Assembly: GCF_019457595.1 (NCBI RefSeq)
Contig: NZ_CP080419.1
Span: forward strand, 4,278,001-4,342,000
Length of the DNA stretch: 64,000 nt
Direction of reading: 5' to 3'
Origin: Shewanella psychrotolerans
GTDB taxonomy: Bacteria; Pseudomonadota; Gammaproteobacteria; Enterobacterales; Shewanellaceae
Shown: in pieces, positions 49,977 through 59,300 of the stretch
How the letters are laid out: every line of letters begins with the position of its first letter
How positions within the stretch are numbered: the stretch's first letter is position 1
Translations under genes and position numbers: made by a program
Notes under the pieces: generated by a model
What the model saw: the letters and a program-made list of their open reading frames with translations, nothing else
What the model was told of the DNA's origin: nothing
Database searches by the model: none

Positions 49977-50825
49977 CTAGGCACTTAAACGGGCCACGGT
50001 GAATTTGGTCGCAGGATCCACCTGCTGTTGGTCAAACCAACTCAATTGCTCAGCAAGGTCTACGACCTTACCAACCACAATTAAGGTGGGCGATTGAAGT
50101 TGATGCGCGGCGACTAAATCGGGTAAATCGGTGAGGACACCACGAATGACGCGCTGCTGCAGGGAACAACCACGCTCGATCAGCGCAACCGGAGTGTTAG
50201 CGTCAAGGCCTGAGCCAATAAGCTCACTCGATATTAGCCCAGCCTTACTGAGCCCCATGTAAAACACTAAAGTGTGATCTATCGTGGCTAGCCCCTGCCA
50301 ATTAATGCGTAAATCACTCTCGGCATGGGCGGTGACAAACGTACAACCCTGTGAGACGCCGCGATGAGTAAGTGGAATGCCTGCATAGGTCGAACATCCA
50401 GATGCGGCAGTAATACCAGGAACGATTTCAACCTCAATGCCCAAGGGCTTAAGCGAAAGCACCTCCTCTCCACCACGGCCAAAGATAAACGCATCCCCAC
50501 CTTTCAAACGGCAGATATTCTTACCAAGCAACGCCTGCTCGATTAGGAGTTCATTTATCTTAGATTGCTCGACACTATGCTTATTTTTGGCTTTACCTAC
50601 ATATAGGGTGGGTGTGGCAGAGGGAAACAAGGCACAGATCTCCTCACTGACTAATCTGTCATAGATGATGAGATCGGCATTTTGAATAATTCGCAGCGCT
50701 TTCACCGTTAGTAATTCAGCATCACCAGGTCCAGCCCCCACCAAGCTGACACGCCCAACTGCTTTAGGCTCTTTAAAACCGATATTGATAACACCTTGAT
50801 CTGTACATGGATGTTTGTTGTTCAT
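49977..50825 (-). CDS. cobA: Uroporphyrinogen-III C-methyltransferase CobA
   Basis: 282 residues from the ATG at 50825 (AGAGG about 9 bases upstream); the upstream extension to 50915 looks like a spurious leader. VSLVGAGPGDAELLTVKAL, YDRLVS, GGDAFIFGRGGEE, GIPLTHRGVSQ and the final VVGKVVDL are SUMT signatures. It methylates uroporphyrinogen III to precorrin-2 for siroheme, the NirB cofactor. Single domain, without the CysG dehydrogenase part. First gene of the nas operon. Confidence 0.93.
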   Translation of the reverse strand: MNNKHPCTDQGVINIGFKEPKAVGRVSLVGAGPGDAELLTVKALRIIQNADLIIYDRLVSEEICALFPSATPTLYVGKAKNKHSVEQSKINELLIEQALLGKNICRLKGGDAFIFGRGGEEVLSLKPLGIEVEIVPGITAASGCSTYAGIPLTHRGVSQGCTFVTAHAESDLRINWQGLATIDHTLVFYMGLSKAGLISSELIGSGLDANTPVALIERGCSLQQRVIRGVLTDLPDLVAAHQLQSPTLIVVGKVVDLAEQLSWFDQQQVDPATKFTVARLSA

Positions 50826-51226
50826 GGTATGAGCCTCTTTGCTTATCCCCTGCGTTGATGAAACATTGAGCAAACAAAGTGCCAACAAGTTAGAAACAAC
50901 TAAAATAAAAAACAAAAAACCAACACTTTCAATTGCATAAACAAAAAACCAACAGCATCACATTTATAAAAGTCATACTTTTATTAACTACAATGGCTTT
51001 CGGATCGCACCCAGTTAGTGCAAACAAAGATCATTTAAGGGCAAAAACCATAACCAACTGAAAAATATAACAACAACGATATACCTCTAAATAGGTAGAT
51101 TTATTTCAAACAAAACACAAGCCCTTGTTTTTGTTTAAATAAAAATACAAACAAACCAACAATACAAGCTGTGGTTCAATATTTGCTACTTAAACACACA
51201 AAACCCATAAAACAGAGAGAACCACT
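50826..51226. promoter_or_regulatory. Divergent control region of the cobA-nirBD and nasA genes
   Basis: 401 bp, AT-rich, no gene. A 16-base direct repeat AAACAAAAAACCAACA occurs at 50910-50925 and 50939-50954 (29-bp period), with looser AAACAAACCAACA copies near 51150. A sigma-54-like element TGGCTTTCGGATCGCA lies at 50994-51009 toward nasA (GG-N10-GC). No regulator gene adjoins. General nitrogen control is likely but not shown. Confidence 0.5.
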
Positions 51227-53896
51227 ATGAGCCAGAATCCCGTAACTCCTTGGATTAAAACAACCTGTGCATATTGTGGTGTGGGTTGCGGTGTAGAAGC
51301 AAAACCGCTACGTGACGGTGCGCTACTCATTCGTGGTGATAAAAGCCACCCCGCTAACTTAGGAAAACTTTGCTCTAAAGGACAGGCACTAGGAGAGACG
51401 CTATCGGAAACCAATCGGCTTAAGTTTCCAATGATCAAACATCAGCGGGTGAGTTGGGATGAAGCAATATCAACAGTGGCTGAGCAATTTCAGCAAACCA
51501 TAGCCAAACATGGACCAGATTCTGTCGCTTTCTATCTATCTGGCCAGCTATTAACAGAAGACTACTATGTGGCTAACAAACTGATGAAAGGCTTCATTGG
51601 CAGCGCAAACGTCGACACCAATTCAAGACTGTGCATGTCCTCAAGCGTTGCGGGTCACAAACGCGCCTTTGGTAGCGATTCAATACCCGGCTGTTATCAG
51701 GATATCGAAGCCGCTGATCTCATCATTCTTGTGGGCTCAAACCTAGCCTGGTGTCATCCGATCCTATATCAGCGCATTAAAGCGGCAAAAGCCCAAAACC
51801 CCAAGTGTAAGCTGGTGGTGATAGATCCCAGGAAAACCGCCTCATGCAATGACGCCGATCTGCATTTGGCCATTGCTAACGGTAAAGATGTACTGTTATT
51901 CAATCGCTTATTAACCTATCTCGCCGACAATCAACTGCTCGACCAGGATTATATTGAACAACACACTCAGGGTTTTGAAGCCGCATTACACAGTGCACAG
52001 CAAGATAAACTCACACTGGAACAGACTGCGAAGCAACTGCAGATAAGCACCGCAGAGCTTAAACAGTTTTTTGAGCTATTTAGCCACAGCGATAAAGTAT
52101 TGACCCTCTACTCTCAAGGGGTTAACCAATCCACTCAGGGCACAGATAAAGTCAATAGCATTATTAATTGTCATCTGGCCATGGGAAAAATAGGTCAACC
52201 TGGCAGTAGTCCCTTCTCTATTACTGGGCAACCCAATGCCATGGGCGGACGTGAAGTGGGCGGTTTAGCCAATATGCTTGCATCGCATTTAGATTTTAAT
52301 GAGCGTAACAGTGAATTGGTAAGTGATTTCTGGCGCGCACCTCAAATAGCAACTCGACCAGGTCTCAAAGCCGTCGATATGTTCGATGCAATTGCAGAGG
52401 GAAAAATAAAAGCCATCTGGATCATAGCAACCAACCCAGCCGTCAGCCTGCCCGATAGCCATAAAATTAAAGCCGCCTTAGCCCAATGTCCTTTTGTGGT
52501 GGTATCAGATTGTGTTGCAGATACAGACACTCTGGCATTGGCTGATGTGAAGCTACCTGCTCAGGGCTGGTCAGAAAAGTCGGGAACAGTCACTAACTCT
52601 GAACGGCGTATATCGCGTCAGCGCAGGGTGACGACGACACCTGGCGAGGCTAAACCCGACTGGTGGATCATCAGTGAAGTGGCCAAACGAATGGGATTTA
52701 GTCATGGGTTTAACTATCGCCATGAAGCGGAGATATTCCGAGAATATGCCAGCCTAACCAACAAAGCCCAAGCGTTAAGTCAAAATGCGCTGGTTCTCGG
52801 CGACTTAGCTACTATTTCTGATAACGACTACTACCAGTTGGCTCCTCAGCAGTGGCCTGTAAACCAATTGCAATCTCAAACACTCCATCAACGTCTGTTT
52901 GCTGATGGCCGATTTAATACCGACAACCTCAGAGCCAGACTGATCCCGGTGCGCTATATCGCGTCAACACAAGCATGTGATCAGCAATTTCCTCTGAAAC
53001 TCAGCAGTGGTCGTAGCCGAGATCAATGGCACACTATGACACGCACCGCCTTGGCGGCTCGGTTATGCCAACATCAGCCAGAACCCCAGCTGCAGATCCA
53101 TCCTCAAGATGCCGCAGTTTATCAACTCAATCAGCATGATATTGCGGAGATAACCAGTGCGACAGGCAAAGCATTATTACGGGTTAACATCAGCAAAGAC
53201 GTTAAACCCGGTGAGTTGTTCTCTGCGATTCATTGGAGCAACAGTAACGCCAGTGCTGGTAAAATTAGTACGCTTGGGCAAGCATTTATCGACCCGATTT
53301 CCGGTCAACCCGAGATGAAAGCAACACCAGTGAGTGTCCGTCGTTTTAATCCCCAAAGCCAAGCAATAGTTGTTTGTCGCCAATCTTTAGAGCAGCTTGA
53401 ATTCCCCTATTGGGTAAAACAGACAATCAACGGAGGGTTTTGCTATTTCATTGGCAGCGAATTGTCACCTAGCGCGCTCAACAGTAGGCTAAAAGCCCTG
53501 TCACCCTATCAACAAACCACCCAAGTTATGACCGAGTCGCCCCAACAGGAGTGTTATAGCTTAGCCCAGAGTTGGCAGCAACGGCTTCAATTTGCCTACA
53601 TAGTGAATGAGCAACTTGATCCGAATCACTATGCCTGGTTTGCAGCACTATTTAATGAGCAGGATGAGCTTTCTACACTGCTAAGCAGCCTGCTGTCGGC
53701 AGAGCCTAAGGGCACATTGGCCAAAGGCAGAATCATTTGCGCCTGCAAGCAAGTTGGCGAAAGAGCACTCTCCTGCTCCATAAAGCAACAAGGGGTTAAA
53801 GATACTGCGACCCTAATGACGCTAACTGAAGCGGGCAGTGGCTGCGGAAGCTGCATTGCGGAATTAGAGCAATTAATAGAAGCAGTTCATGACTAA
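51227..53896 (+). CDS. nasA: Assimilatory nitrate reductase catalytic subunit NasA
   Basis: 889 residues. N-terminal [4Fe-4S] motif CAYCGVGCGV with the later Cys in GKLCSKGQ; a molybdopterin oxidoreductase body (TNSRLCMSS, QPNAMGGREVGGLANML, VSDCVADTDTLALADVKLPA); a dinucleotide-binding domain (SSGRSRDQWHTMTRT); and a C-terminal BFD-like [2Fe-2S] domain (ICACKQVGERAL, GSGCGSCIAELEQ). This is the NasA/NarB class with the extra C-terminal cluster, reducing nitrate to nitrite in the cytoplasm. It needs MogA-processed Mo cofactor and is divergent from the cobA-nirBD-transporter operon. Confidence 0.95.
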   Translation: MSQNPVTPWIKTTCAYCGVGCGVEAKPLRDGALLIRGDKSHPANLGKLCSKGQALGETLSETNRLKFPMIKHQRVSWDEAISTVAEQFQQTIAKHGPDSVAFYLSGQLLTEDYYVANKLMKGFIGSANVDTNSRLCMSSSVAGHKRAFGSDSIPGCYQDIEAADLIILVGSNLAWCHPILYQRIKAAKAQNPKCKLVVIDPRKTASCNDADLHLAIANGKDVLLFNRLLTYLADNQLLDQDYIEQHTQGFEAALHSAQQDKLTLEQTAKQLQISTAELKQFFELFSHSDKVLTLYSQGVNQSTQGTDKVNSIINCHLAMGKIGQPGSSPFSITGQPNAMGGREVGGLANMLASHLDFNERNSELVSDFWRAPQIATRPGLKAVDMFDAIAEGKIKAIWIIATNPAVSLPDSHKIKAALAQCPFVVVSDCVADTDTLALADVKLPAQGWSEKSGTVTNSERRISRQRRVTTTPGEAKPDWWIISEVAKRMGFSHGFNYRHEAEIFREYASLTNKAQALSQNALVLGDLATISDNDYYQLAPQQWPVNQLQSQTLHQRLFADGRFNTDNLRARLIPVRYIASTQACDQQFPLKLSSGRSRDQWHTMTRTALAARLCQHQPEPQLQIHPQDAAVYQLNQHDIAEITSATGKALLRVNISKDVKPGELFSAIHWSNSNASAGKISTLGQAFIDPISGQPEMKATPVSVRRFNPQSQAIVVCRQSLEQLEFPYWVKQTINGGFCYFIGSELSPSALNSRLKALSPYQQTTQVMTESPQQECYSLAQSWQQRLQFAYIVNEQLDPNHYAWFAALFNEQDELSTLLSSLLSAEPKGTLAKGRIICACKQVGERALSCSIKQQGVKDTATLMTLTEAGSGCGSCIAELEQLIEAVHD

Positions 53897-53980
53897 AAGT
53901 AAACCCATAAAAACTAGCAAATATACAAAATTAATCGTTTTTTAAGATTAACGCTATCTAGCCAAACTCATTTACACCAC

Positions 53981-54001
53981 AAATGATAACGGTTATCATT
54001 T
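53981..54001. promoter_or_regulatory. Fur box
   Basis: AAATGATAACGGTTATCATTT is a palindrome broken only at the centre and matches the Fur consensus (GATAATGATAATCATTATC type) closely. It lies 26 bases before the DUF2061 gene and probably represses it when iron is plentiful. Confidence 0.82.
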
Positions 54002-54026
54002 ACATTAATTGAAGAGGAGTTGCATC

Positions 54027-54218
54027 ATGGCTAAAACATTCACTTTTGCGATACTACACTTCGGTGTCGCGTTCACCATTACCTACCTGTTAACCGGTAG
54101 CATAGTGATTGGCGGCGCGGTGGCTCTGATTGAACCGGCTATAAATACTGTCGTGTTCTACTTCCACGATAAGGTGTGGCAACGCATAGAGAAGCGCTCC
54201 CGGCCACTGTTAGCCTGA
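54027..54218 (+). CDS. DUF2061 small membrane protein, Fur-controlled
   Basis: 63 residues from the ATG at 54027 (GAGGAG 7 bases upstream; the TTG at 54009 is spurious). Two membrane helices, LHFGVAFTITYLLTGSIVIGG and ALIEPAINTVVFYF, then HDKVWQ, the DUF2061 pattern. Function unknown. The Fur box upstream points to an iron-related or iron-repressed role. A paralogue with a damaged start is at 38292. Confidence 0.86.
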   Translation: MAKTFTFAILHFGVAFTITYLLTGSIVIGGAVALIEPAINTVVFYFHDKVWQRIEKRSRPLLA

Positions 54219-54416
54219 TTGTCGACGATACACAACAAATGGACAGAAAAAGCCATTAACGCTTAAAGACAGATTGGTTTTAGCTTAATAATTAAAAAAC
54301 AACCAATTGAACAGAGGATAATATCAAAGAAACAAAAACTACCTGTACCTTTTATTGACAGCATCTGCTATAAGTCGGGTTCGATATTTTGTTGTTATTA
54401 CCTTACAAGGACTGTT

Positions 54417-54947
54417 ATGAAAGCTATTCTTGCTGCAGCCTGCCTGCTCGTCACGCCTCTCTCTTTCGCATCGGATTACCATCACGCCCTATCGGTCGGT
54501 GCGGGGATAGGCTATACCAGTATTTCATCAGATGATAATGTCACCGATAATATTCCACTTCACTATGATCTTGCCTATCGCTACCAATTTTCCTCCGAAT
54601 GGGGCCTAGAAGTGGGCTACCAAGATGTATTTGTCAACAATATCATTATCATTGGTAATCAAATGGATAATGTCGACAGCTTCCGTGCTGCGGCCCTATA
54701 TACACTCCCCTTGTCTCAGCGAAACAGTCTGGTATTTAAACTGGGCGCCAACCAATATCGACTAAAATTTACCGATACCGACGACAACGGCCGCAAATAT
54801 ACAGATGATGGTACTGGCCTGCTGGCAGGACTAGGCTGGCGGATGGAGTTTGCGTCGGGCATGGATCTCGGTCTCACCTATCACTATCAGGCGATGGATC
54901 TACTCGATACTCATACTTTTACTTTCAATCTGGGCTATCGCTTCTAA
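54417..54947 (+). CDS. OmpA/OmpW-like outer-membrane beta-barrel protein
   Basis: 176 residues with a Sec signal (cleavage near SFA-S) and eight amphipathic strands ending in NLGYRF with terminal Phe, a small barrel. The pattern DLAYRYQFSSEWGLEVGYQDVF and LGWRMEFASGMDLGLTYHYQAM fits OmpA-like N-terminal barrels. No peptidoglycan-binding domain. Probably an adhesin/transport or structural barrel; exact role unknown. Confidence 0.78.
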   Translation: MKAILAAACLLVTPLSFASDYHHALSVGAGIGYTSISSDDNVTDNIPLHYDLAYRYQFSSEWGLEVGYQDVFVNNIIIIGNQMDNVDSFRAAALYTLPLSQRNSLVFKLGANQYRLKFTDTDDNGRKYTDDGTGLLAGLGWRMEFASGMDLGLTYHYQAMDLLDTHTFTFNLGYRF

Positions 54948-55477
54948 CCCCTCAATTCATACCACATGAGTTTGATCTAAAAATCTAAAAGGCTGAGGAA
55001 TTATTGTTGAGTTCCCAAAACAGTAACCAACTCAGCTTTTTGATATCACAGCATACCTTTGCTTTGAGCAGGGAAAACTTCGAAGCCTCGCCTAGAGGCT
55101 GACCATAGTCATCTATCGACTCACCTCGTGGCTCATATGACTATCGCGATATTGAATATTGCTTTTAGCCTTTCCAGGTGTCTTTCACCATATTTCAGCA
55201 TTAATAGCAGGCTTAGCCATAAGCACAACTCTAAGCGACTCAGTAGTGGGGGCATCACAGCCAGAGACTTCCACCAATCTATTTGAACATACCAAACACT
55301 AAAGCAACAAACTCTGGATCGGTCATCAAAAATAATTTCATTGCTATCATGAAGAAAGACAAATCGTTAGCACAGATAAAAGAAAATTCATTACCCAGAA
55401 AAACACTAGCAACTCACTCGCGTTATACTCAAATGACAACACACTTCAGCATTTACCATTTATTGTGAGGACCCACT
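54948..55477. other. 530-bp gap with a weak hairpin, no supported gene
   Basis: A GGCTGAG/CTCAGC pairing (54991-55036) followed by TTTTT may end the barrel gene. A 61-codon frame (55283-55468) has no start signal or recognisable feature and is not called. No repeats or RNA genes were seen. Confidence 0.45.
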
Positions 55478-56056
55478 ATGGCTATTTCCACACTCGATAG
55501 AGGCTGTGCACTTATCATTGTCGATCTACAACAAGGCATAGTATGTATGCCAACGGTTCATCCAATATCTCAAGTCGTAGATAATTCCATTAAACTCAAG
55601 ACCGCTTTTAAACAAAAGCAGCTACCTGTATTTCTGATCAACGTGAATGGCAAAGCCCCGGGCAGAAACCAACTGAGCCCAACAACGCAAAAGCCTGCGG
55701 CTAATTGGGCAGAGTTGATCCCAGAGCTAGATGTAAGCTCAGATGATAAATGCATAAGCAAACAGACATGGGGAGCATTTCACAACACTGATTTACATCA
55801 GCAATTGCAAAATGCAGACGTTACGCAAGTGGTCATTACAGGCTTAATGACATCAATGGGTGTTGAGTCTACCGCGCGTCAGGCACATGAACATGGCTAC
55901 AATGTCACCCTAGTAACCGATGCGATAACAGACACCAACCTTGACGCCCATAACAACAGTTGTACCCATATTTTTCCCAAGTTAGCAGAGTGCGGAACAA
56001 CGGAAGCTTTGCTAAAACTGCTTCAGTTGGACCAACATAACAATTCAGCAAAATAG
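55478..56056 (+). CDS. Isochorismatase-fold hydrolase lacking the catalytic Cys
   Basis: 192 residues. The catalytic Asp (IIVDLQQGI) and Lys (KCISKQTWGAF) of cysteine hydrolases are present, but the Cys position in the T-N-V-C-V-E motif is Gly (LMTSMGVESTARQAHEHGY). Gly at that position is known in isochorismatase/PhzD-type enzymes, which use Asp only, so a vinyl-ether or non-amidase reaction is more likely than amide hydrolysis. The frame is complete with a GTGAGGACC ribosome-binding stretch before the ATG. It stands alone. Confidence 0.82.
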   Translation: MAISTLDRGCALIIVDLQQGIVCMPTVHPISQVVDNSIKLKTAFKQKQLPVFLINVNGKAPGRNQLSPTTQKPAANWAELIPELDVSSDDKCISKQTWGAFHNTDLHQQLQNADVTQVVITGLMTSMGVESTARQAHEHGYNVTLVTDAITDTNLDAHNNSCTHIFPKLAECGTTEALLKLLQLDQHNNSAK

Positions 56057-56256
56057 CGCTATAAATACTATTAGATAACCCATCAATTAAGCCATACAAA
56101 TAGCGGCGTACCAAAGCGACATTGACTACTCTCAATCGTAACTTCCAGCCCAACTCTCGAGTCATAGCCGACACATAAATACACAGCATAATCCCCCCTG
56201 AAAAAACTGAATTGTTACAAATTTGATCATTTTCACTCTAGATATCCCCTCACGGC

Positions 56257-56291
56257 TAATGCTAAATGGAGGGCGTGACGAAATAGCATTA
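56257..56291 (+). other. Hairpin upstream of the subtilase gene
   Basis: TAATGCTA (56257-56264) and TAGCATTA (56284-56291) are perfect 8-bp arms around 19 bases, about 53 bases before the start codon, possibly in the leader. The remaining sequence from 56057 to 56343 shows nothing else. Confidence 0.4.
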
Positions 56292-56343
56292 ACCAGAAAA
56301 GCTAAAACTCGTCCAAATAAAACTATAAAAAATAAGGATACTT

Positions 56344-59300
56344 ATGAAAGGAAGAAGACTGATAAAAAGAGGCAGCAGTTTATTTTGGGCCGCAAACCTT
56401 TTAAGCATATCAACAATGACTTTTGCTCAAGGCGTTACTGATGATAGCCCTAAAGCGTTGGAGTTTACCCTCATTACAGGTGATAAAGTCAGTGCCATGG
56501 CAACACCTAATCGGGGACTGTTTGGAGCCAGATTAGTCAGTGATGAAGGCCAGGAGCAGATCACCAGTTTACAACAATTGGGTAGTGACATTTACCTCAT
56601 CCCGCCCAAAGCCGCTGAACTTGTCGATAAGGGATTGCTCGACCGTGAACTTTTCAACCTCACCAAGTTATACAAAGCCGGTTTTGATGACGAGAGCATG
56701 GCTAACCTGCCTATCATCATTGAATACCGCGATGGTAACCTTCCTGCGACCAATGCTAATCTGAAAATCCCTGGCGCTAAACTCACCGCTAGGTTTGATA
56801 TCATCGATAGTTTAGCGATGTCCGTCAGTAAGAGTGAGCTACAAGATTTACTGGCAAATTTAGATTATGCCAGCTCGATTCAAGGCGTATGGCTAGATGC
56901 CAGCGTAGAAGCCCACGAAGCTTTTGAAAGCCGCAGAAACAAACATTGGTGGAGCCACTCGATAGCCAAAGATGATAGCTATCCAACGGTGCCATTAACC
57001 GGAGCCTATGGAAATTACGCAGCGCCTTACAAAGGCAATGGCGTGAAGGTTGCGGTATTAGATACAGGTTATGATACAGATCATCCTGATCTTGCAGGCC
57101 AAGTCGTTGCGAGCCAGTCTTTTGTTTGGCCTTACACAGAAGTCGATGACATTAACGGTCATGGCACTCACACAGCCTCAACAGTAGCTGGTAATGGATT
57201 TGCCTCTAACGGCAAATATGCGGGCATGGCACCTAAAGCAGAATTACTCATTGCTAAAGTTCTTGGCGACAATGGCAGCGGCTCAACCTCTGGCATTATG
57301 CAAGCAATGGAATGGGCTGTTGATAATGGTGCAGATATCATCAACATGTCATTAGGCAGCAGCGGCACCAGTTGCGATGGCCCTATGGTCGACTTAGTCG
57401 AAGCGTTAAGTGATAAAGCCTTATTTGTGATTTCGGCAGGTAATAGCTTTACCCGCGAAACCATTGGTATTCCAGGTTGTGCACCAAGCGCATTAACGGT
57501 TGCAGCGGTAGATAGAGGCAATGAAACTGCAAACTTTTCTAGCCGTGGCCCAAGCCCTGACGGCCACAGTTTAAAACCTGATATTGCCTCACAAGGGGTT
57601 AATGTTATTGCTGCGGCATCCGGTGGTAAAGGCGATCATGCCTATCGCTCACTATCAGGAACCTCAATGGCCGCTCCTCATGTAGCTGGTGGCGCTGCTA
57701 TCTTGCTTGAAGCAAGACCCGATCTCAGCCCTCGCCAATTAAAAAGTGTCTTAACCTCTTCAGTCACTGCCACGCAAGCGGATGTACTTGAGCAAGGCGC
57801 AGGGGCTATGGATGTCAACGCCGCTATCAAGCAAGTATTGGTTGCCAATCCAGGTCAAGAATTGGGGATGTTCACTTATGGTGAAACTCAAACTGCAGTG
57901 CAGAGCTTAGTGGCACTAGAAAACTTAAGTGATGAAGATATCACCCTAAAACTTAAACTGGAATTTACCGGTGAAGATGGCAAAAGTGCGATTCCTAGCA
58001 ACGCCATTTGGCTAGATGCGCAGCAAGTCACTATCCCTGCGAAAAGCGTGGCGCAAGTGCCGGTTTGGATTAACCCTAGCGTAGAGTTAAACGACAGTGC
58101 TTATGGCACTATCGGCGGCCGCTTAACGGGTGAGTCTATGGGTAAAGATAAAGCAGGTTTAACGGTTCCTTTGTCTTACTGGATCACGCCACCATTAGTA
58201 GATTTAACCGTTAATCTATTCGACCGCTACGGCAAACCAGCGAGTTACCCTTCTAAGTTTTACATTATGAATGGTGAAGATGCTTGGGTAGGCAATGTCA
58301 ATTTGCAAAACGGCAGCAGAACCATAAGTGTTCCTAAAGGTGATTACTCTTTAGTCTCCTATATCATGACCTATGACCACCAAGGTAATTACGGTGGCTT
58401 AGTGCAGTCAGTAACCATGATGGCGGAGTTAAGCACTAAGTTAACCCAGAACACTGTGATTGATTTCAATGCTTCTGAGGCCAGCCTGGTAGAGTTTGCA
58501 GCGAATAAACCTTTAATGTCACAAGGTTATAGTGCTGGTTTCACTTACGGTCTCAATGATGATCATCTACTTAAAGCAGGCTCAGTCGAAATCGCGCCAG
58601 ACTATGTCACCCAAGTATATGCGCTGTCTCGTGGTCGCGATGATAGATTCGACAGTTTTATCACAACCCGAGCATTAGCCCCAAAAACCACACTGACCAC
58701 AGGTAAAGGCACTGAAGTTGACTATACCATCCAATCTGTATCAATGAACTTCCATGGCGAAGGTAGTGCAGAGGTGGTGGTGATTCAAGATCAAGGCTAT
58801 CAAACAAATTGGGACGACTACGAGATTCAAGGCAAGGTTGTAATACTTGAGTTCCCGTACTTCTTCTCATCAAGCAGCATAAAAGAGCTGGCTAATCGCG
58901 GTGCAGTAGGGGTTATTGGTGCTAGACCAAACTCACCAGGCCGCTTTAAATACAGCACTTACAGCATAGATAGCATTCCTACGGTTGGCTTAGATGCACA
59001 CACCAGTGCAGTATTATTAGCAGAAGCCGAACAGGGACCGATAACGATTCATTGGTCAGGGGTTGCACCAGAACGTTCACCCTATGCTTACAACCTAAGA
59101 AACATCAGCCAAGGTAAAATTGAAACCGGCAAGCTGCATTTTGAACCGGCAAGCTTAGATCAGGGTCAATCGGATGGTGTTAATGGCAAGCGCAAGCTCG
59201 CCCAGCGCACCGCACATTATCATTCGCAAGGTGATACTCGCCCAGTATGGACGGATATGCATTCCCATGTCAGAGGCTTAAATCCTTTCTATGCTGGTGG

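Noticed and set aside
55283..55468. 61-codon frame before the isochorismatase-fold gene
   Set aside because: No ribosome-binding site, low-complexity Lys/Asn/Thr composition, no recognisable motif.
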